From the NCBI GenBank assembly GCA_030152275.1, contig JASLHF010000079.1:1-60142 (forward strand): a DNA stretch of 60,142 nt. The letters run 5' to 3'. Positions 7,665 to 16,522 of this stretch are shown here, piece by piece (position 1 is the stretch's first letter; every line of letters starts with the position of its first letter). This DNA is from Acinetobacter sp. (lineage in GTDB: Bacteria; Pseudomonadota; Gammaproteobacteria; Pseudomonadales; Moraxellaceae). Below the pieces are notes generated by a model, which saw only the letters and a program-made list of their open reading frames with translations, was not told the origin of the DNA and did no database searches. The position numbers and the translations under genes are program-made.

Positions 7665-8747
7665 ATGACTCATTTCAATCCTGACATGCTTAGTATTGCA
7701 CGAAACTTTCGTGGTCTTAGTCAAACTGAACTAATTGCTGAAATGGGACAGTCTATTACCCAGGCTTCATTATCTAAAATTGAAAGTGGGGACTTAAAAC
7801 CCTCCGATGAAGTTATCCATAATCTATCCAATGCCCTACATTTCCCTATACGATTTTTCGAACATATTGAAAAGCTAAATGCACTGCCAATTAGTTTGCA
7901 TGCATACAGAAAAAAAAGCTCTACCACAGCTAAAGCATTGAGCCGCATGAATGCTGAAATGATGTTAAAAATGGGCCATGTACAAACATTAGAATTATTC
8001 ACAAATGTGCCAAAAAGAAAAAACTCCTTACCAACTTTTAAAATTGGCCTAGATGTAAACACTCCTCAAGAAGCGGCTAAAAAGCTTAGATCATTGTGGG
8101 CGTTAGGAAATGAACCTCTTGAAAACCTAACTGCCACTGTGGAAGATGCTGGGGTTTTAGTCTTTTTATGCGACTTTAAAGATAATAATGTTGATGGCGT
8201 ATCCTTAAAAATGCATGGTGTGTCTCCATGCGTATTTCTAAATGCAAACCAGCCAAATGATAGAATACGCTTCACATTAGCACATGAGCTTGGGCATTTG
8301 GTCCTCCATGAAGAACCATCTGAGTTTATGGAAAAAGAAGCAAATGACTTTGCTGCCGAATTCTTAATGCCAGAAGAAAAAATTATTGATCAATTAGGTT
8401 CAACCAATTTAGCTCATTATCTAAGACTTAAAAAGGAATGGAAAACCTCAATGGCGGCCTTAATCTATAGGGCGTCAGAGTTAGAAACTATAACTTCAAG
8501 TCAAAGTGCCAATTTATGGCGGCAAATGGCTATGCGTGGTTATCGTAAAGTTGAACCAAATGAATTGGATCGAGAAGCGACATATAGAGTAGCTTCAATG
8601 CTCTTTGACTACGCAATAGATGCAAAAAAAACATCAGCATCTGTCATTAGTGAGTTATCTCAATTATTTGACTTATATGAAGATGACTTTAAAAAACTAT
8701 ATTATTTTGACCTAGATTCAATGGAGACTATTGAGATGGTTTCATAA
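7665..8747 (+). CDS. HTH (XRE)-ImmA/IrrE metallopeptidase regulator
   Basis: A 360-residue fusion. Residues 1-60 form an XRE helix-turn-helix (ARNFRGLSQTELIAEMG...ASLSKIESGDLKPSDE). From about residue 130 comes an ImmA/IrrE (DUF955) zinc-peptidase domain with LAHELGHLVLHE around residues 204-215 (HExxH) and the downstream ANDFAAEFLMP helix. Proteins of this kind sense damage or phage and derepress neighbouring genes by proteolysis. Separate HTH and peptidase regulators (CapH and CapP) control some CBASS operons, so this fusion, about 500 bases upstream of the CBASS operon on the same strand, may play that part. A hairpin follows the stop codon. Confidence 0.85.
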   Translation: MTHFNPDMLSIARNFRGLSQTELIAEMGQSITQASLSKIESGDLKPSDEVIHNLSNALHFPIRFFEHIEKLNALPISLHAYRKKSSTTAKALSRMNAEMMLKMGHVQTLELFTNVPKRKNSLPTFKIGLDVNTPQEAAKKLRSLWALGNEPLENLTATVEDAGVLVFLCDFKDNNVDGVSLKMHGVSPCVFLNANQPNDRIRFTLAHELGHLVLHEEPSEFMEKEANDFAAEFLMPEEKIIDQLGSTNLAHYLRLKKEWKTSMAALIYRASELETITSSQSANLWRQMAMRGYRKVEPNELDREATYRVASMLFDYAIDAKKTSASVISELSQLFDLYEDDFKKLYYFDLDSMETIEMVS

Positions 8748-8752
8748 ATTAA

Positions 8753-8783
8753 AAAGCCGACTCTATTGGGTAGAGTCGGCTTG
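8753..8783 (+). terminator. Hairpin after the HTH-ImmA gene
   Basis: AAGCCGACTC and GAGTCGGCTT pair over ten bases with a nine-base loop, six bases after the stop codon. The following T tract is interrupted (TTGATAGATTTT), so termination may be partial. Confidence 0.65.
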
Positions 8784-8834
8784 ATAGATTTTCACACAGG
8801 AAAGGCATATGGCTCTAAGCCCTACGCATACCTC

Positions 8835-8946
8835 ATGTTAGATCTGGCTGTCAGAACCCCATTCTAACATTTAGGCCCGTAAATCTCAAGATTTACCCGC
8901 TTATTTTGGTATGCGCCCTGAAAAACGAGCCGCCAAAATAGGAGGG
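8835..8946 (+). ncRNA. Structured leader of three hairpins ending at a Shine-Dalgarno site
   Basis: Three separate stems follow one another: ATGTTAGA/TCTAACAT (8835-8842 with 8863-8870), GTAAATC/GATTTAC (8879-8885 with 8890-8896), and TATTTTGG/CCAAAATA (8902-8909 with 8933-8940). The third stem can extend by a G-U and a C-G pair into the GGAGGG ribosome-binding site at 8941-8946. The layout is that of a cis-regulatory RNA acting on the small ORF at 8953. I do not match it to a named RNA family. Confidence 0.5.
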
Positions 8947-8952
8947 CTAACA

Positions 8953-9132
8953 ATGCCTACCGAAAATCAAGACTTCGTGTTTTGTAAATCTTATCGCCAT
9001 AAATCTGGAAAAATTATTGTCCATCCAACTGGATATTTTAAATTTCCCAGAACTCGGCCATTGAAAGAAGAAAAGGATACTATCCGTAATAAAAAATCGG
9101 ATGATCCTGATAACTCAAACTCAATATCGTAA
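8953..9132 (+). CDS. Small protein of unknown function behind the structured leader
   Basis: A 59-residue protein starting MPTENQDFVFCKSYRHKSGK and ending in a polar, Ser/Asn/Asp-rich tail. The ATG follows GGAGGG by six bases, so this start is preferred over the in-frame ATG at 8911, which lies inside a hairpin. The motif F-C-K-S-Y-R-H-x-x-x-G-K-I is one I associate with short ORFs of mobile elements and prophages, without known function. It lies between the HTH-ImmA gene and the CBASS operon and is followed by its own terminator-like hairpin, so it forms a separate transcription unit or an attenuated part of the operon. Confidence 0.6.
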   Translation: MPTENQDFVFCKSYRHKSGKIIVHPTGYFKFPRTRPLKEEKDTIRNKKSDDPDNSNSIS

Positions 9133-9143
9133 ACAAGGTTAAA

Positions 9144-9195
9144 TAACCTACTGCTATGCAACAAAGTTCACAGTAGTAGGTTACTTAATTTTTCT
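9144..9195 (+). terminator. Terminator after the small ORF
   Basis: TAACCTACTG (9144-9153) pairs with TAGTAGGTTA (9174-9183), with a loop of about 20 bases, followed by TTAATTTTT. It separates the small ORF from the CBASS operon. Confidence 0.65.
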
Positions 9196-9246
9196 GATCG
9201 CACTTAATTTTATGCCCCATTTTAGTACATGGGCTCAGAGAGAATT

Positions 9247-10260
9247 ATGACAACTCAACAGCAGTTTCTTGACCTACTTTCCGATATTGAACCCTCTACA
9301 ACAACAGTTAATGATTGTTCAAGCGCACATAATACGCTTCGTGATGCTTTAAAAGTGCATAATGAATTCAGCAAAGTACATGTGCATACATTCTTATCAG
9401 GTTCTTATAAAAGAAATACGGCAGTACGTCCGACTACTATAGGCGGTATCACACAAAGACCAGATGTAGATATTATTGCCCTTACAAATCACACAATTAA
9501 CGATAATCCTCAAATTGTCCTTGATGCAGTACATACAGCATTAAAGGATATTGGATATACCGATCTCACCGTTAACCGTCGTTCAGTAAATGTTAAGTTG
9601 AAAAAAGTTGATATGGATGTTGTCCCTATCATTTCAGATGGATATGGTGGCTATCTGATTCCAGACATTCATCTTGAAGAGTGGCTAGTTACCAACCCTC
9701 CAGCCCATACCGAGTGGACTGTTGAGGTGAATAAAAATGCAAATGGGCGATTTAAGCCTCTTGTGAAGCTATTTAAATGGTGGCGTCGTGAGAACTTGTC
9801 TGATTTAAAACGACCAAAAGGATTCATTTTAGAATGCCTGGTTGCCAAGCATATGAATTACTACGAATCCAACTATGAAAAGTTGTTTGTTTATCTTTTA
9901 GAAACAATCAGGGATTCTTATGGGATTTATGCGTCACTAGGCATAATTCCACATTTAGAAGATCCTGGTGTTGCAGGCAATAATGTTTTTTCTGCGGTCA
10001 CAGCAGATGAGTTCAAAACCTTTTATGAAAAGGTAAAAGAACAAGCTGCTATTGCACGAAATGCCTTAAATGAAACAGATGATGATAAAGCATTAGCTCT
10101 ATGGCGGCAGGTCTTGGGTAATCGTTTTCCACGTTCGGCATCACACAAAAGTGCAAATTCTGCTGATATGGCCAGCTCTTTAATCCGTTCAGCTTTAGGT
10201 GCAGGATTAACATTTCCATCAACCCCTGTTTATCCAAATAAACCAGGAGGCTTTGCGTAA
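9247..10260 (+). CDS. CBASS CD-NTase (cyclic oligonucleotide synthase)
   Basis: A 337-residue nucleotidyltransferase of the CD-NTase family. It has the GSYKRNT P-loop-like motif (residues 52-58), the metal-binding D73-x-D75 in RPDVDII, and the third aspartate in VDMDVVPII. On phage infection it should make a cyclic nucleotide second messenger that activates the Cap4 nuclease downstream. The C-terminus ends PNKPGGFA, a flexible tail of the kind that Cap2 conjugates to targets. I start at 9247 because AGAGAG lies just upstream; the ATG at 9229 has no such site. The stop overlaps the next start by one base (TAATG). Similarity to DncV/CdnD-type enzymes is clear, but I do not assign the clade. Confidence 0.92.
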   Translation: MTTQQQFLDLLSDIEPSTTTVNDCSSAHNTLRDALKVHNEFSKVHVHTFLSGSYKRNTAVRPTTIGGITQRPDVDIIALTNHTINDNPQIVLDAVHTALKDIGYTDLTVNRRSVNVKLKKVDMDVVPIISDGYGGYLIPDIHLEEWLVTNPPAHTEWTVEVNKNANGRFKPLVKLFKWWRRENLSDLKRPKGFILECLVAKHMNYYESNYEKLFVYLLETIRDSYGIYASLGIIPHLEDPGVAGNNVFSAVTADEFKTFYEKVKEQAAIARNALNETDDDKALALWRQVLGNRFPRSASHKSANSADMASSLIRSALGAGLTFPSTPVYPNKPGGFA

Positions 10261-11972
10261 TGGAATTGCTAAAAACACCATTAGAACGCTTGATTCAAGA
10301 GCGGCAGTTATTGACCGATCTTGAAAATGAGGAAAACAGTTTTAAGATTCAGGAGTGGAACTCAACAGACACTAATGAACTGCATTTAAACTTCTCTCTC
10401 AAGATAGGAACTATAGATTTTAATGGTGTTTTAGTATATCCAGAGCTTTTCCCAGAGCTACCAGCATATATACGCCCACAAAAATCTGGTGAAAGATGGA
10501 GTATCTTGCACCAGTACGGTGGTTCAGGAGTGCTGTGTCTAGAATACGGTCCAGATAATTGGAATACCAGTATCAGTGGAGTGGAACTAATTAGAAGTGC
10601 CCGAATTCTTTTATTAACAGACGCAATGACTGTATTGGAGATGGATGTAGAACCTGTGCCATCTAGGCATTCTGAAACAATAGGTCAAAAATTAAGAGGT
10701 ATTTCAGAAAGGTTCATTGAAACACCAATGTTACGTCACATACTCTTGGGTAGTGACCCTGAAAAAATGGACTTTAAGGTTGCCATCTCAAGCTTTCGGG
10801 ACAAGACCGTTATTGTTCCAACAAATATTCAGAACAAACCTCTACCTGACATCGTCCCATCATTTTCTAATGAAAGATTTGAATTGTCTGGATGGGCAAT
10901 AAGAGTTGATTCTGTTCCTTTATTAAAGGAATCTGTAAATGATCGACTTTCGTTAGAATCCTCTTTAGGCAATTTATGGCCTACTCAAGAGGAATTCACA
11001 AATTCCATACAGCCTATATTGTTATATGACTTAAAGGGTAATTTGGAACTATTCTTAATTAATAATACAGCACCACTTTTCGTAAGTTATCCTGCTATTA
11101 ATCTACATGATGATCAAAATCAAAGATTACCAGCACAATTTAGCCATCTCAATGATACAAGGATAGCAATAGTAGGTCTTGGATCATTAGGAAGTAAAAT
11201 TGCAATTTCACTGGCACGGTCGGGCTGTAAAAACTTTCTACTTATTGATGATGATATTCTGGCCCCCCACAATCTTGTCCGCAATGAACTCAACTGGTTA
11301 GATGTTGGCTTTGCTAAAACCCATGCTGTTGAAAGAGCATTAAAACGAACTGCATTAGACATACAAGTTGAAACGTATGAAATGCAAATTGGTGGACAAG
11401 AAAATCCTCATTTAAATTCCAATATCGCTAATGCCATTGCCACATGTGATCTGATTATTGATGCGACAGCAAATACACATACGTTCTTAACATTAGCTGC
11501 AATTGCTAAGAGAAAACACATTCCAATGGTATGGGGTGAAATCTTTGGTGGTGGTGGTGGAGCAATGATGGCCCGTAGTCGTCCAACGTTAGATGCCTCC
11601 CCCTTAGAACTTCGCAATCATATTTATGGTGTCTTACAAACGTTGGAACCAATCCCAGAAGGCAAAGTTAATAATTACGGCTTTCAAACACAAAACCAAA
11701 CATATATTGCATCAGATGCAGATGTAACGGCTCTTGCAGCGTCTATGACTCAGTTCACATTAGATACTTTATGTACAATTCATGAGCAATCCTCTTATCC
11801 ATATTCAGCATATTTAATAGGGTTCCGTAAATATTGGATATTTCAATGTCCTTTTGATACTCATCCTATCGATTGTTCAGGTGTGTTAGTAACAGAGTCT
11901 CCTACGAATAAACAGATATCTGAAAGTGAAAATGGCAATTCTATTGAAGAGCCTGAACCGATAAAAGGTTAA
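10260..11972 (+). CDS. cap2: CBASS Cap2: E2-E1 fusion that conjugates the CD-NTase
   Basis: A 570-residue fusion. The N-terminal third resembles an E2 conjugating fold, with a likely catalytic Cys93 in GVLCLEYGPDNW. From about residue 300 it is a ThiF/E1 adenylating domain with the nucleotide-binding GLGSLGSK (about 304-311) and IDDDILAPHNLVRN. Cap2 primes the CD-NTase by attaching its C-terminus to cellular targets, a ubiquitin-like step. The glycine-rich stretch GEIFGGGGGAMM follows in the E1 domain. It is translationally coupled to the CD-NTase gene and five bases from the JAMM peptidase gene. Confidence 0.9.
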   Translation: MELLKTPLERLIQERQLLTDLENEENSFKIQEWNSTDTNELHLNFSLKIGTIDFNGVLVYPELFPELPAYIRPQKSGERWSILHQYGGSGVLCLEYGPDNWNTSISGVELIRSARILLLTDAMTVLEMDVEPVPSRHSETIGQKLRGISERFIETPMLRHILLGSDPEKMDFKVAISSFRDKTVIVPTNIQNKPLPDIVPSFSNERFELSGWAIRVDSVPLLKESVNDRLSLESSLGNLWPTQEEFTNSIQPILLYDLKGNLELFLINNTAPLFVSYPAINLHDDQNQRLPAQFSHLNDTRIAIVGLGSLGSKIAISLARSGCKNFLLIDDDILAPHNLVRNELNWLDVGFAKTHAVERALKRTALDIQVETYEMQIGGQENPHLNSNIANAIATCDLIIDATANTHTFLTLAAIAKRKHIPMVWGEIFGGGGGAMMARSRPTLDASPLELRNHIYGVLQTLEPIPEGKVNNYGFQTQNQTYIASDADVTALAASMTQFTLDTLCTIHEQSSYPYSAYLIGFRKYWIFQCPFDTHPIDCSGVLVTESPTNKQISESENGNSIEEPEPIKG

Positions 11973-11977
11973 TACTA

Positions 11978-12439
11978 ATGCTGAAAATATCCATTCCTAC
12001 TGATATACAAATTTTACTGATAAAAGCCCTGTTGAAATCTGGAACTCACGAATGTGGCGGTGTTTTAATGGGTGAGCATATAGGTACAAATCATTTTAGA
12101 GTTAGCTCATTAACTGTTCAAAAGAGTGGAACGATCGCATCCTTTGTACGTGGAATTACGGATGCTATTAAAGCAATTCGCCTTTTTCATAAATCAACAA
12201 ACAATAATTATCAAAAATTTAACTATTTAGGTGAATGGCATAGCCATCCTCTCTTTAGTGTACAACCCAGCAGTAAAGACCATCACACCATGAGGGAATT
12301 GGTGTCCGATCCAAAAGTTGGTGCAAATTTTGTAGTCTTACTGATTTTTCATTTAAAAAACAATCATCTTGAGGGCAGTGCCCATACCTACCTACCAGAT
12401 GGTTCCTGTTACCCATCCACCCTGGATTTAGAGAGATAA
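11978..12439 (+). CDS. cap3: CBASS Cap3: JAB/JAMM isopeptidase
   Basis: A 153-residue JAB-family metalloprotease. The zinc site is visible as GEWHSHPLFSVQPSSKD, with H88, H90 and D101, and the partner glutamate in HECGGVLMGE (E25 or E33). Cap3 reverses the Cap2 conjugation of the CD-NTase. Together with Cap2 it defines type II CBASS. It fits tightly between its neighbours: five bases from cap2 and two bases from the effector gene. Confidence 0.92.
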   Translation: MLKISIPTDIQILLIKALLKSGTHECGGVLMGEHIGTNHFRVSSLTVQKSGTIASFVRGITDAIKAIRLFHKSTNNNYQKFNYLGEWHSHPLFSVQPSSKDHHTMRELVSDPKVGANFVVLLIFHLKNNHLEGSAHTYLPDGSCYPSTLDLER

Positions 12440-12441
12440 TA

Positions 12442-13833
12442 ATGAGTGCAAGTCTGTTAGAAAAACAATCAACTGGTGGTGCAATTGCACGAGTAGGGTT
12501 TGATTATCAGGATGCCTTTGTATTAAAGAACCTGCCACTATGGCTATCTGAAAGTGCTTTTAGTCACATTGTGAGTGAATCAATAGGTGATGTGGAGGTT
12601 TGCTATTTTTCTCCAGAAAAAAATTTACACCGTGTCATGTATGAAGCCAAGAATCATTCTCTTACTCCCACAAAATTCTGGGAAGAAATTGAACGTTTCA
12701 AGCAGGCTTTTGACATTCCATCAAGTGAATATATTCGCTTCGGTTTAGTGTGCCCCAGCTATTCAAATACACTTCACCCATTCCTTGCCCAGATTGAGAG
12801 AGTTAGAGGCGTTGGTGCTTCATACAATACAGATTCTGTAATTTTGTTAAAAAGCCGTCAGGATATTATTAACTGGTGCGTTGAAAAAGAATTTGACTCC
12901 TCGCTTGTTGAATTCGCTCTTGATCACGTTGATTTTATAACTTTCAACGCTGAGAGCAGTGATTCTATCTTTATGGGTGAAATAGGACATTTATCCAACA
13001 TCGAATTGACTATGACTAAAGTCAGACAGTTAAAAGACCAATTTAAAGATTTGATTTCCCTTTCATCTTCTGGACCTATATACCGTAAAGACTATGAAAA
13101 TCTTATTTGCCTGGCTTTAGGAAAAGAGAGGGATCAGTGGCTATGCAGTCCTATTAAAATTAACCTTTCTACTTCAACCAGTCAGTACCAAGACCTAAAC
13201 TTAGATATTCGTGATTTCAATGGTCCTGATCGTGCCCAAAAAACCTCCAGCGACTGGAACAACTTAATCAAAAAAGCGGTATCGATTGGGGATTTCATTC
13301 ATAGCAGTGGTGACCGTAGAACCCTCCTTATAGACGGCAAACAAAGAATGTCCACCGCATGTATGCTTGGCTATGTATTTAGTGCCACACGTAATTTCCT
13401 ACTTGAAATAGAACATAATGGCCTCGCTTATCGCACTGATGACCATAAACAGAAAGAGGGACAATTTTTTAATAAAATCGCCCCTGTTGAGCTACAGGGA
13501 GAAACTGAAGCCATAGTTACTATCGGATTTCCTACAGCTATAGGTAAAGACATTGACTCTACAATAAATGAAGTAAAGAGCTTACCTAGACTGAATTTAG
13601 AAAGCTCTTATGCGTTTGATAATATGGAAACTCTAAATCTTGCTGTGAGAGAGGCAAAATCCGCTTTAGTTTCATTCAAATCTGAAAATAAGTTATCTAA
13701 ATTACACCTCTTTATTAAAGCACCCTCCGTTTTTGCAATGGTCTTGGGACATCGTTTGAATGGTGTTTGTGATATTCAGCTTTACGATTGGGTAGATGGG
13801 CAATATATCCCTACGGCCGAGCTGAGCATATAA
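12442..13833 (+). CDS. cap4: CBASS Cap4 effector: DUF4297-type nuclease fused to a SAVED sensor
   Basis: A 463-residue effector. The N-terminus has the DUF4297 signature (GGAIARVGFDYQ, residues 12-23) and a PD-(D/E)xK active site, probably D50 and E68-x-K70 in MYEAKNH. The C-terminal part from about residue 240 matches a SAVED domain, ending with LHLFIKAPSVFAMVLGHRLN and the YDW...YIPTAEL tail. Binding of the cyclic nucleotide should assemble SAVED domains and switch on double-stranded DNA cleavage, killing the infected cell. It is the last of the four tightly packed CBASS genes. Confidence 0.88.
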   Translation: MSASLLEKQSTGGAIARVGFDYQDAFVLKNLPLWLSESAFSHIVSESIGDVEVCYFSPEKNLHRVMYEAKNHSLTPTKFWEEIERFKQAFDIPSSEYIRFGLVCPSYSNTLHPFLAQIERVRGVGASYNTDSVILLKSRQDIINWCVEKEFDSSLVEFALDHVDFITFNAESSDSIFMGEIGHLSNIELTMTKVRQLKDQFKDLISLSSSGPIYRKDYENLICLALGKERDQWLCSPIKINLSTSTSQYQDLNLDIRDFNGPDRAQKTSSDWNNLIKKAVSIGDFIHSSGDRRTLLIDGKQRMSTACMLGYVFSATRNFLLEIEHNGLAYRTDDHKQKEGQFFNKIAPVELQGETEAIVTIGFPTAIGKDIDSTINEVKSLPRLNLESSYAFDNMETLNLAVREAKSALVSFKSENKLSKLHLFIKAPSVFAMVLGHRLNGVCDIQLYDWVDGQYIPTAELSI

Positions 13834-13877
13834 GAAGAATTGACTAGTCGATAATATTACTAATAGAGAGGTTGACC

Positions 13878-15692
13878 ATGAACAATCATTCTAATGAAGA
13901 AAATACTGATAACTCTTCAGATAAAAAAAAATCACCCGCATTCAAAGTTCTTGAATCCAATGCTGAAAAGTTCTTAATGGTGTGGTGGTATGGGGCGTTA
14001 GCAAAAGCTGAACGTAGAAATACCCAACCTAAAGTTCATGTTGCTTTTAGGGAACTTCTGGAAGATTACACACCCACAGATAATTTTATTTTTATTGATG
14101 CCAATATAACAGATTTGGTGTCTTGGCCTATTGGCACAGTTTGGCATCATGAACGATTGGTTGATTATCTTCCCTTAGAAATACGGGAGTTTGATATTGA
14201 CCATACAGATTTTAAACATACTTATGTTCAAACATATAAGCGAGACGAAAAGACAGGGAAAATAGATCATTTTTTCTCAGATAGGAATAAATTTTATATT
14301 AACCCAGGCCAACGTGAGAATTGTATTTCTTTTTATTTAAAGGATCAGGAATATAAGGAGCTTCTCGTACCTTGTTTTGAATTTCTGGTGAGAGGATATG
14401 GTCTCTCTACAGAACTTCCTAGAATTCTGACAACATATGATGAGGCCGAAAGACATGAACGGCTCTACACACCTCATCCAGAAGAAGAAAATACCTGGAC
14501 GATCCTTATCGGTGATAGCCTCACATCAGATGATCATGTATTTATTGCCTACTATAAATACAGCGAATATACCCAGGATGCCGTAAGGATCTTATTTAGC
14601 AGTATTGCAAAACATGATGATTTTACTCAAAGAAACCATATATACCCTAAAGTAATGCCATGGCATGAGGAAACGAGAAAAATTAGGGTTTCAGGTTTCT
14701 GTCTCCCTAACACCAATGCCTTTTTAGCCTTGACTATTCTTGGAATAGAATTACCCGATCAAACACTCATCAGACGCGTTCCCAAAGTAATTCACCGCAT
14801 TAAGAAACCTGTAGATGTTAACTCACCTAATCCTCCTCAATTGCAACTAGGTCCTGGTCAGATTAACGTATCTGAAGATCAAGGGGGGCGCAAACCATTA
14901 TCACAATCAGTTATTTTAGGTCATGAATTCACCTGGTTAGGAACAGGACCAGTAGGAGAGAAAAGTAAAACAAAACATGAAAAAACCATCACCCAACCAC
15001 AAAGAAAGAAAAATACAAAGGAAACAAATACAATTGGTACAGGGCAACCAGATAGCTCTAAAGATGTTCTTAACTCCCAAATCAAGCCGACTACTGATGA
15101 AGATAAGGCAACGGAGTTTGAAGCTCCAGATCATGGAAGAATTATGGGCCTTTGGAATGCTTGCTTAAAAGCACGCAGATTAAATCCCGGTATTGTCAAT
15201 GCAATACACTATTACACTTTTGAGGAAAAATTTGATTACGATGATAAACCAACTCTTATGGCCTTTATTACAAGTTCAGAAGAACAAGCTCATATAAACT
15301 GGTGTTACGCTGATTCATCCAAGAAAGCACTCCGTGGGGCATTGGTCATTCGATTATCTCTTGTAAATTCCCCACCAGTTTATATTTTCGATATACAACC
15401 AGCGACTTATGTTTCAACTGTAGAGGGAGAAAGCATTCTCAAGGAGCGTGGGCATGCTGGAGTAATATTTAGGTCAAGAACCCTAGAACAATTTGAACAG
15501 TATATTTCTGATCTCATGGAAAGTCTGCCTTTATCAGAAGGCTCTTATACAACAACCATCTTGGGCTCCAATATGGTTACCCAGTTATTTGTTTTTAGAC
15601 ATTCAAAATCTGCTGGTTTGTCAGAGGGTGAATCAACTTTATTGAATGCTCTAAGAAAAATTGGAATCATCAATATTCAGTTAAAGGAATAA
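13878..15692 (+). CDS. tnsE: TnsE-like protein (Tn7 target-selector family)
   Basis: A 604-residue protein with an acidic, disordered N-terminus, a first domain to about residue 310, a Lys/Thr-rich linker (about 350-410), and a C-terminal domain. Compared from memory with Tn7 TnsE, the order of segments agrees: an IEFEASDL-like segment (here IREFDIDHTDF), the RILPSS-like WTILIGDSL, a long helix, VSGFCLP..LTILGIELP, then after the linker LVIRLSLVNSPPVYIFDIQPA, matching the core of the TnsE C-terminal domain. TnsE guides Tn7 to replicating and conjugating DNA. The gene lies 44 bases after cap4, far from the TnsABC genes, behind AGAGAGG. A CBASS accessory gene is the alternative. I start at ATG 13878; a TTG lies six bases upstream. 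Confidence 0.6.
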   Translation: MNNHSNEENTDNSSDKKKSPAFKVLESNAEKFLMVWWYGALAKAERRNTQPKVHVAFRELLEDYTPTDNFIFIDANITDLVSWPIGTVWHHERLVDYLPLEIREFDIDHTDFKHTYVQTYKRDEKTGKIDHFFSDRNKFYINPGQRENCISFYLKDQEYKELLVPCFEFLVRGYGLSTELPRILTTYDEAERHERLYTPHPEEENTWTILIGDSLTSDDHVFIAYYKYSEYTQDAVRILFSSIAKHDDFTQRNHIYPKVMPWHEETRKIRVSGFCLPNTNAFLALTILGIELPDQTLIRRVPKVIHRIKKPVDVNSPNPPQLQLGPGQINVSEDQGGRKPLSQSVILGHEFTWLGTGPVGEKSKTKHEKTITQPQRKKNTKETNTIGTGQPDSSKDVLNSQIKPTTDEDKATEFEAPDHGRIMGLWNACLKARRLNPGIVNAIHYYTFEEKFDYDDKPTLMAFITSSEEQAHINWCYADSSKKALRGALVIRLSLVNSPPVYIFDIQPATYVSTVEGESILKERGHAGVIFRSRTLEQFEQYISDLMESLPLSEGSYTTTILGSNMVTQLFVFRHSKSAGLSEGESTLLNALRKIGIINIQLKE

Positions 15693-15907
15693 AAAATGCT
15701 GTTTAAAATCTAAATTTAACAAATGTAATATTTTCTTATCAGTGATTAGTATTAAGCCTGCATTTACCCCCTTTTCATAAAATAGTTATTTTGTGAAAAG
15801 ATTATCTTTTAAAAAATGAATTCTATATTTTTTAATAAAGCTAGTCACAAAACACTTCACATCGTTCAGAAAAATAAGAAATATGACCCTTAATTTAACT
15901 AAATTTC

Positions 15908-16204
15908 TTAGATTGGCATTTGAAGAGCAACACCCTGTTGTTGGCATAATACCTGACTCGGACTTTTAAAGCCGAGTCTTTTCCTTGGGCGATGATTAAT
16001 ACGTTGTGTGATTTCTAAAATATATTCATCTGTATAGAGATTTAAATCACTGCCTTTTCTAATATATTGCCTGATTAAGCCATTTGTATTTTCATTCGTG
16101 CCTCGTTGCCAAGCACTATAAGGATCAATGAAGTACCAGTCTATTTCTAATTCTTCAGCAACGTACTCATGTAGGCTGAACTCCTTACCATTATCTGCCG
16201 TAAT
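15908..16204 (-). mobile_element. IS30-family remnant (3' part)
   Basis: It encodes the end of an IS30 transposase, including TADNGKEF and WQRGTNENTNGLIRQ. The 5' two-thirds are missing and replaced by an IS5-family start. The 215 bases between the TnsE-like gene and this remnant show no gene; the outer terminal repeat of the IS30 element is not evident. Confidence 0.75.
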
Positions 16205-16522
16205 CGCAATATCAATATGCTTTTGTCTTCTGCAGATAGTGGAATAATCTGGGGCTGTCCAATCTAATCTGCAAAGTTTAATCAGACTTTGAACAAACCC
16301 TGTGACCATGCGTAAAAAGAGTCGAAATAGAGATTTGATCATTAAGTAGCATTGAATAGCTGTATCGGAGTAGATTCGATTTCGACCTTTTTTGCCTCGT
16401 AACTGTGCATACCACTGAGTCTTTGAATCAAGCCAAATGCACATATTGCCTCGATTAATAAGAGCACGATTATAGGAAGACCAATTTGTTGTACGATAAA
16501 TTTTAGGGGAAGGCTTATTCAT
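15908..16522 (-). pseudogene. In-frame hybrid of two truncated transposases (IS5-family N-part, IS30-family C-part)
   Basis: This 204-codon frame is not one transposase. Residues 1-106 (MNKPSPKIYRTTNWSSYNRA...APDYSTICRRQKHIDIAI) are the N-terminus of an IS5-family transposase of the IS17-like group common in Acinetobacter. Residues from about 107 (TADNGKEF...SAWQRGTNENTNGLIRQYI...NHRPRKRLGF) are the C-terminal third of an IS30-family transposase with the second Asp and Glu of its DDE triad. The join is near 16204. Neither half has a complete catalytic domain, so the product should be inactive. It marks a recombination scar between the defence genes and the AT-rich cluster. Confidence 0.85.

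Noticed and set aside
15908..16522. A functional IS transposase
   Set aside because: The frame is open but consists of the first half of one family and the last third of another, so no complete DDE site exists.
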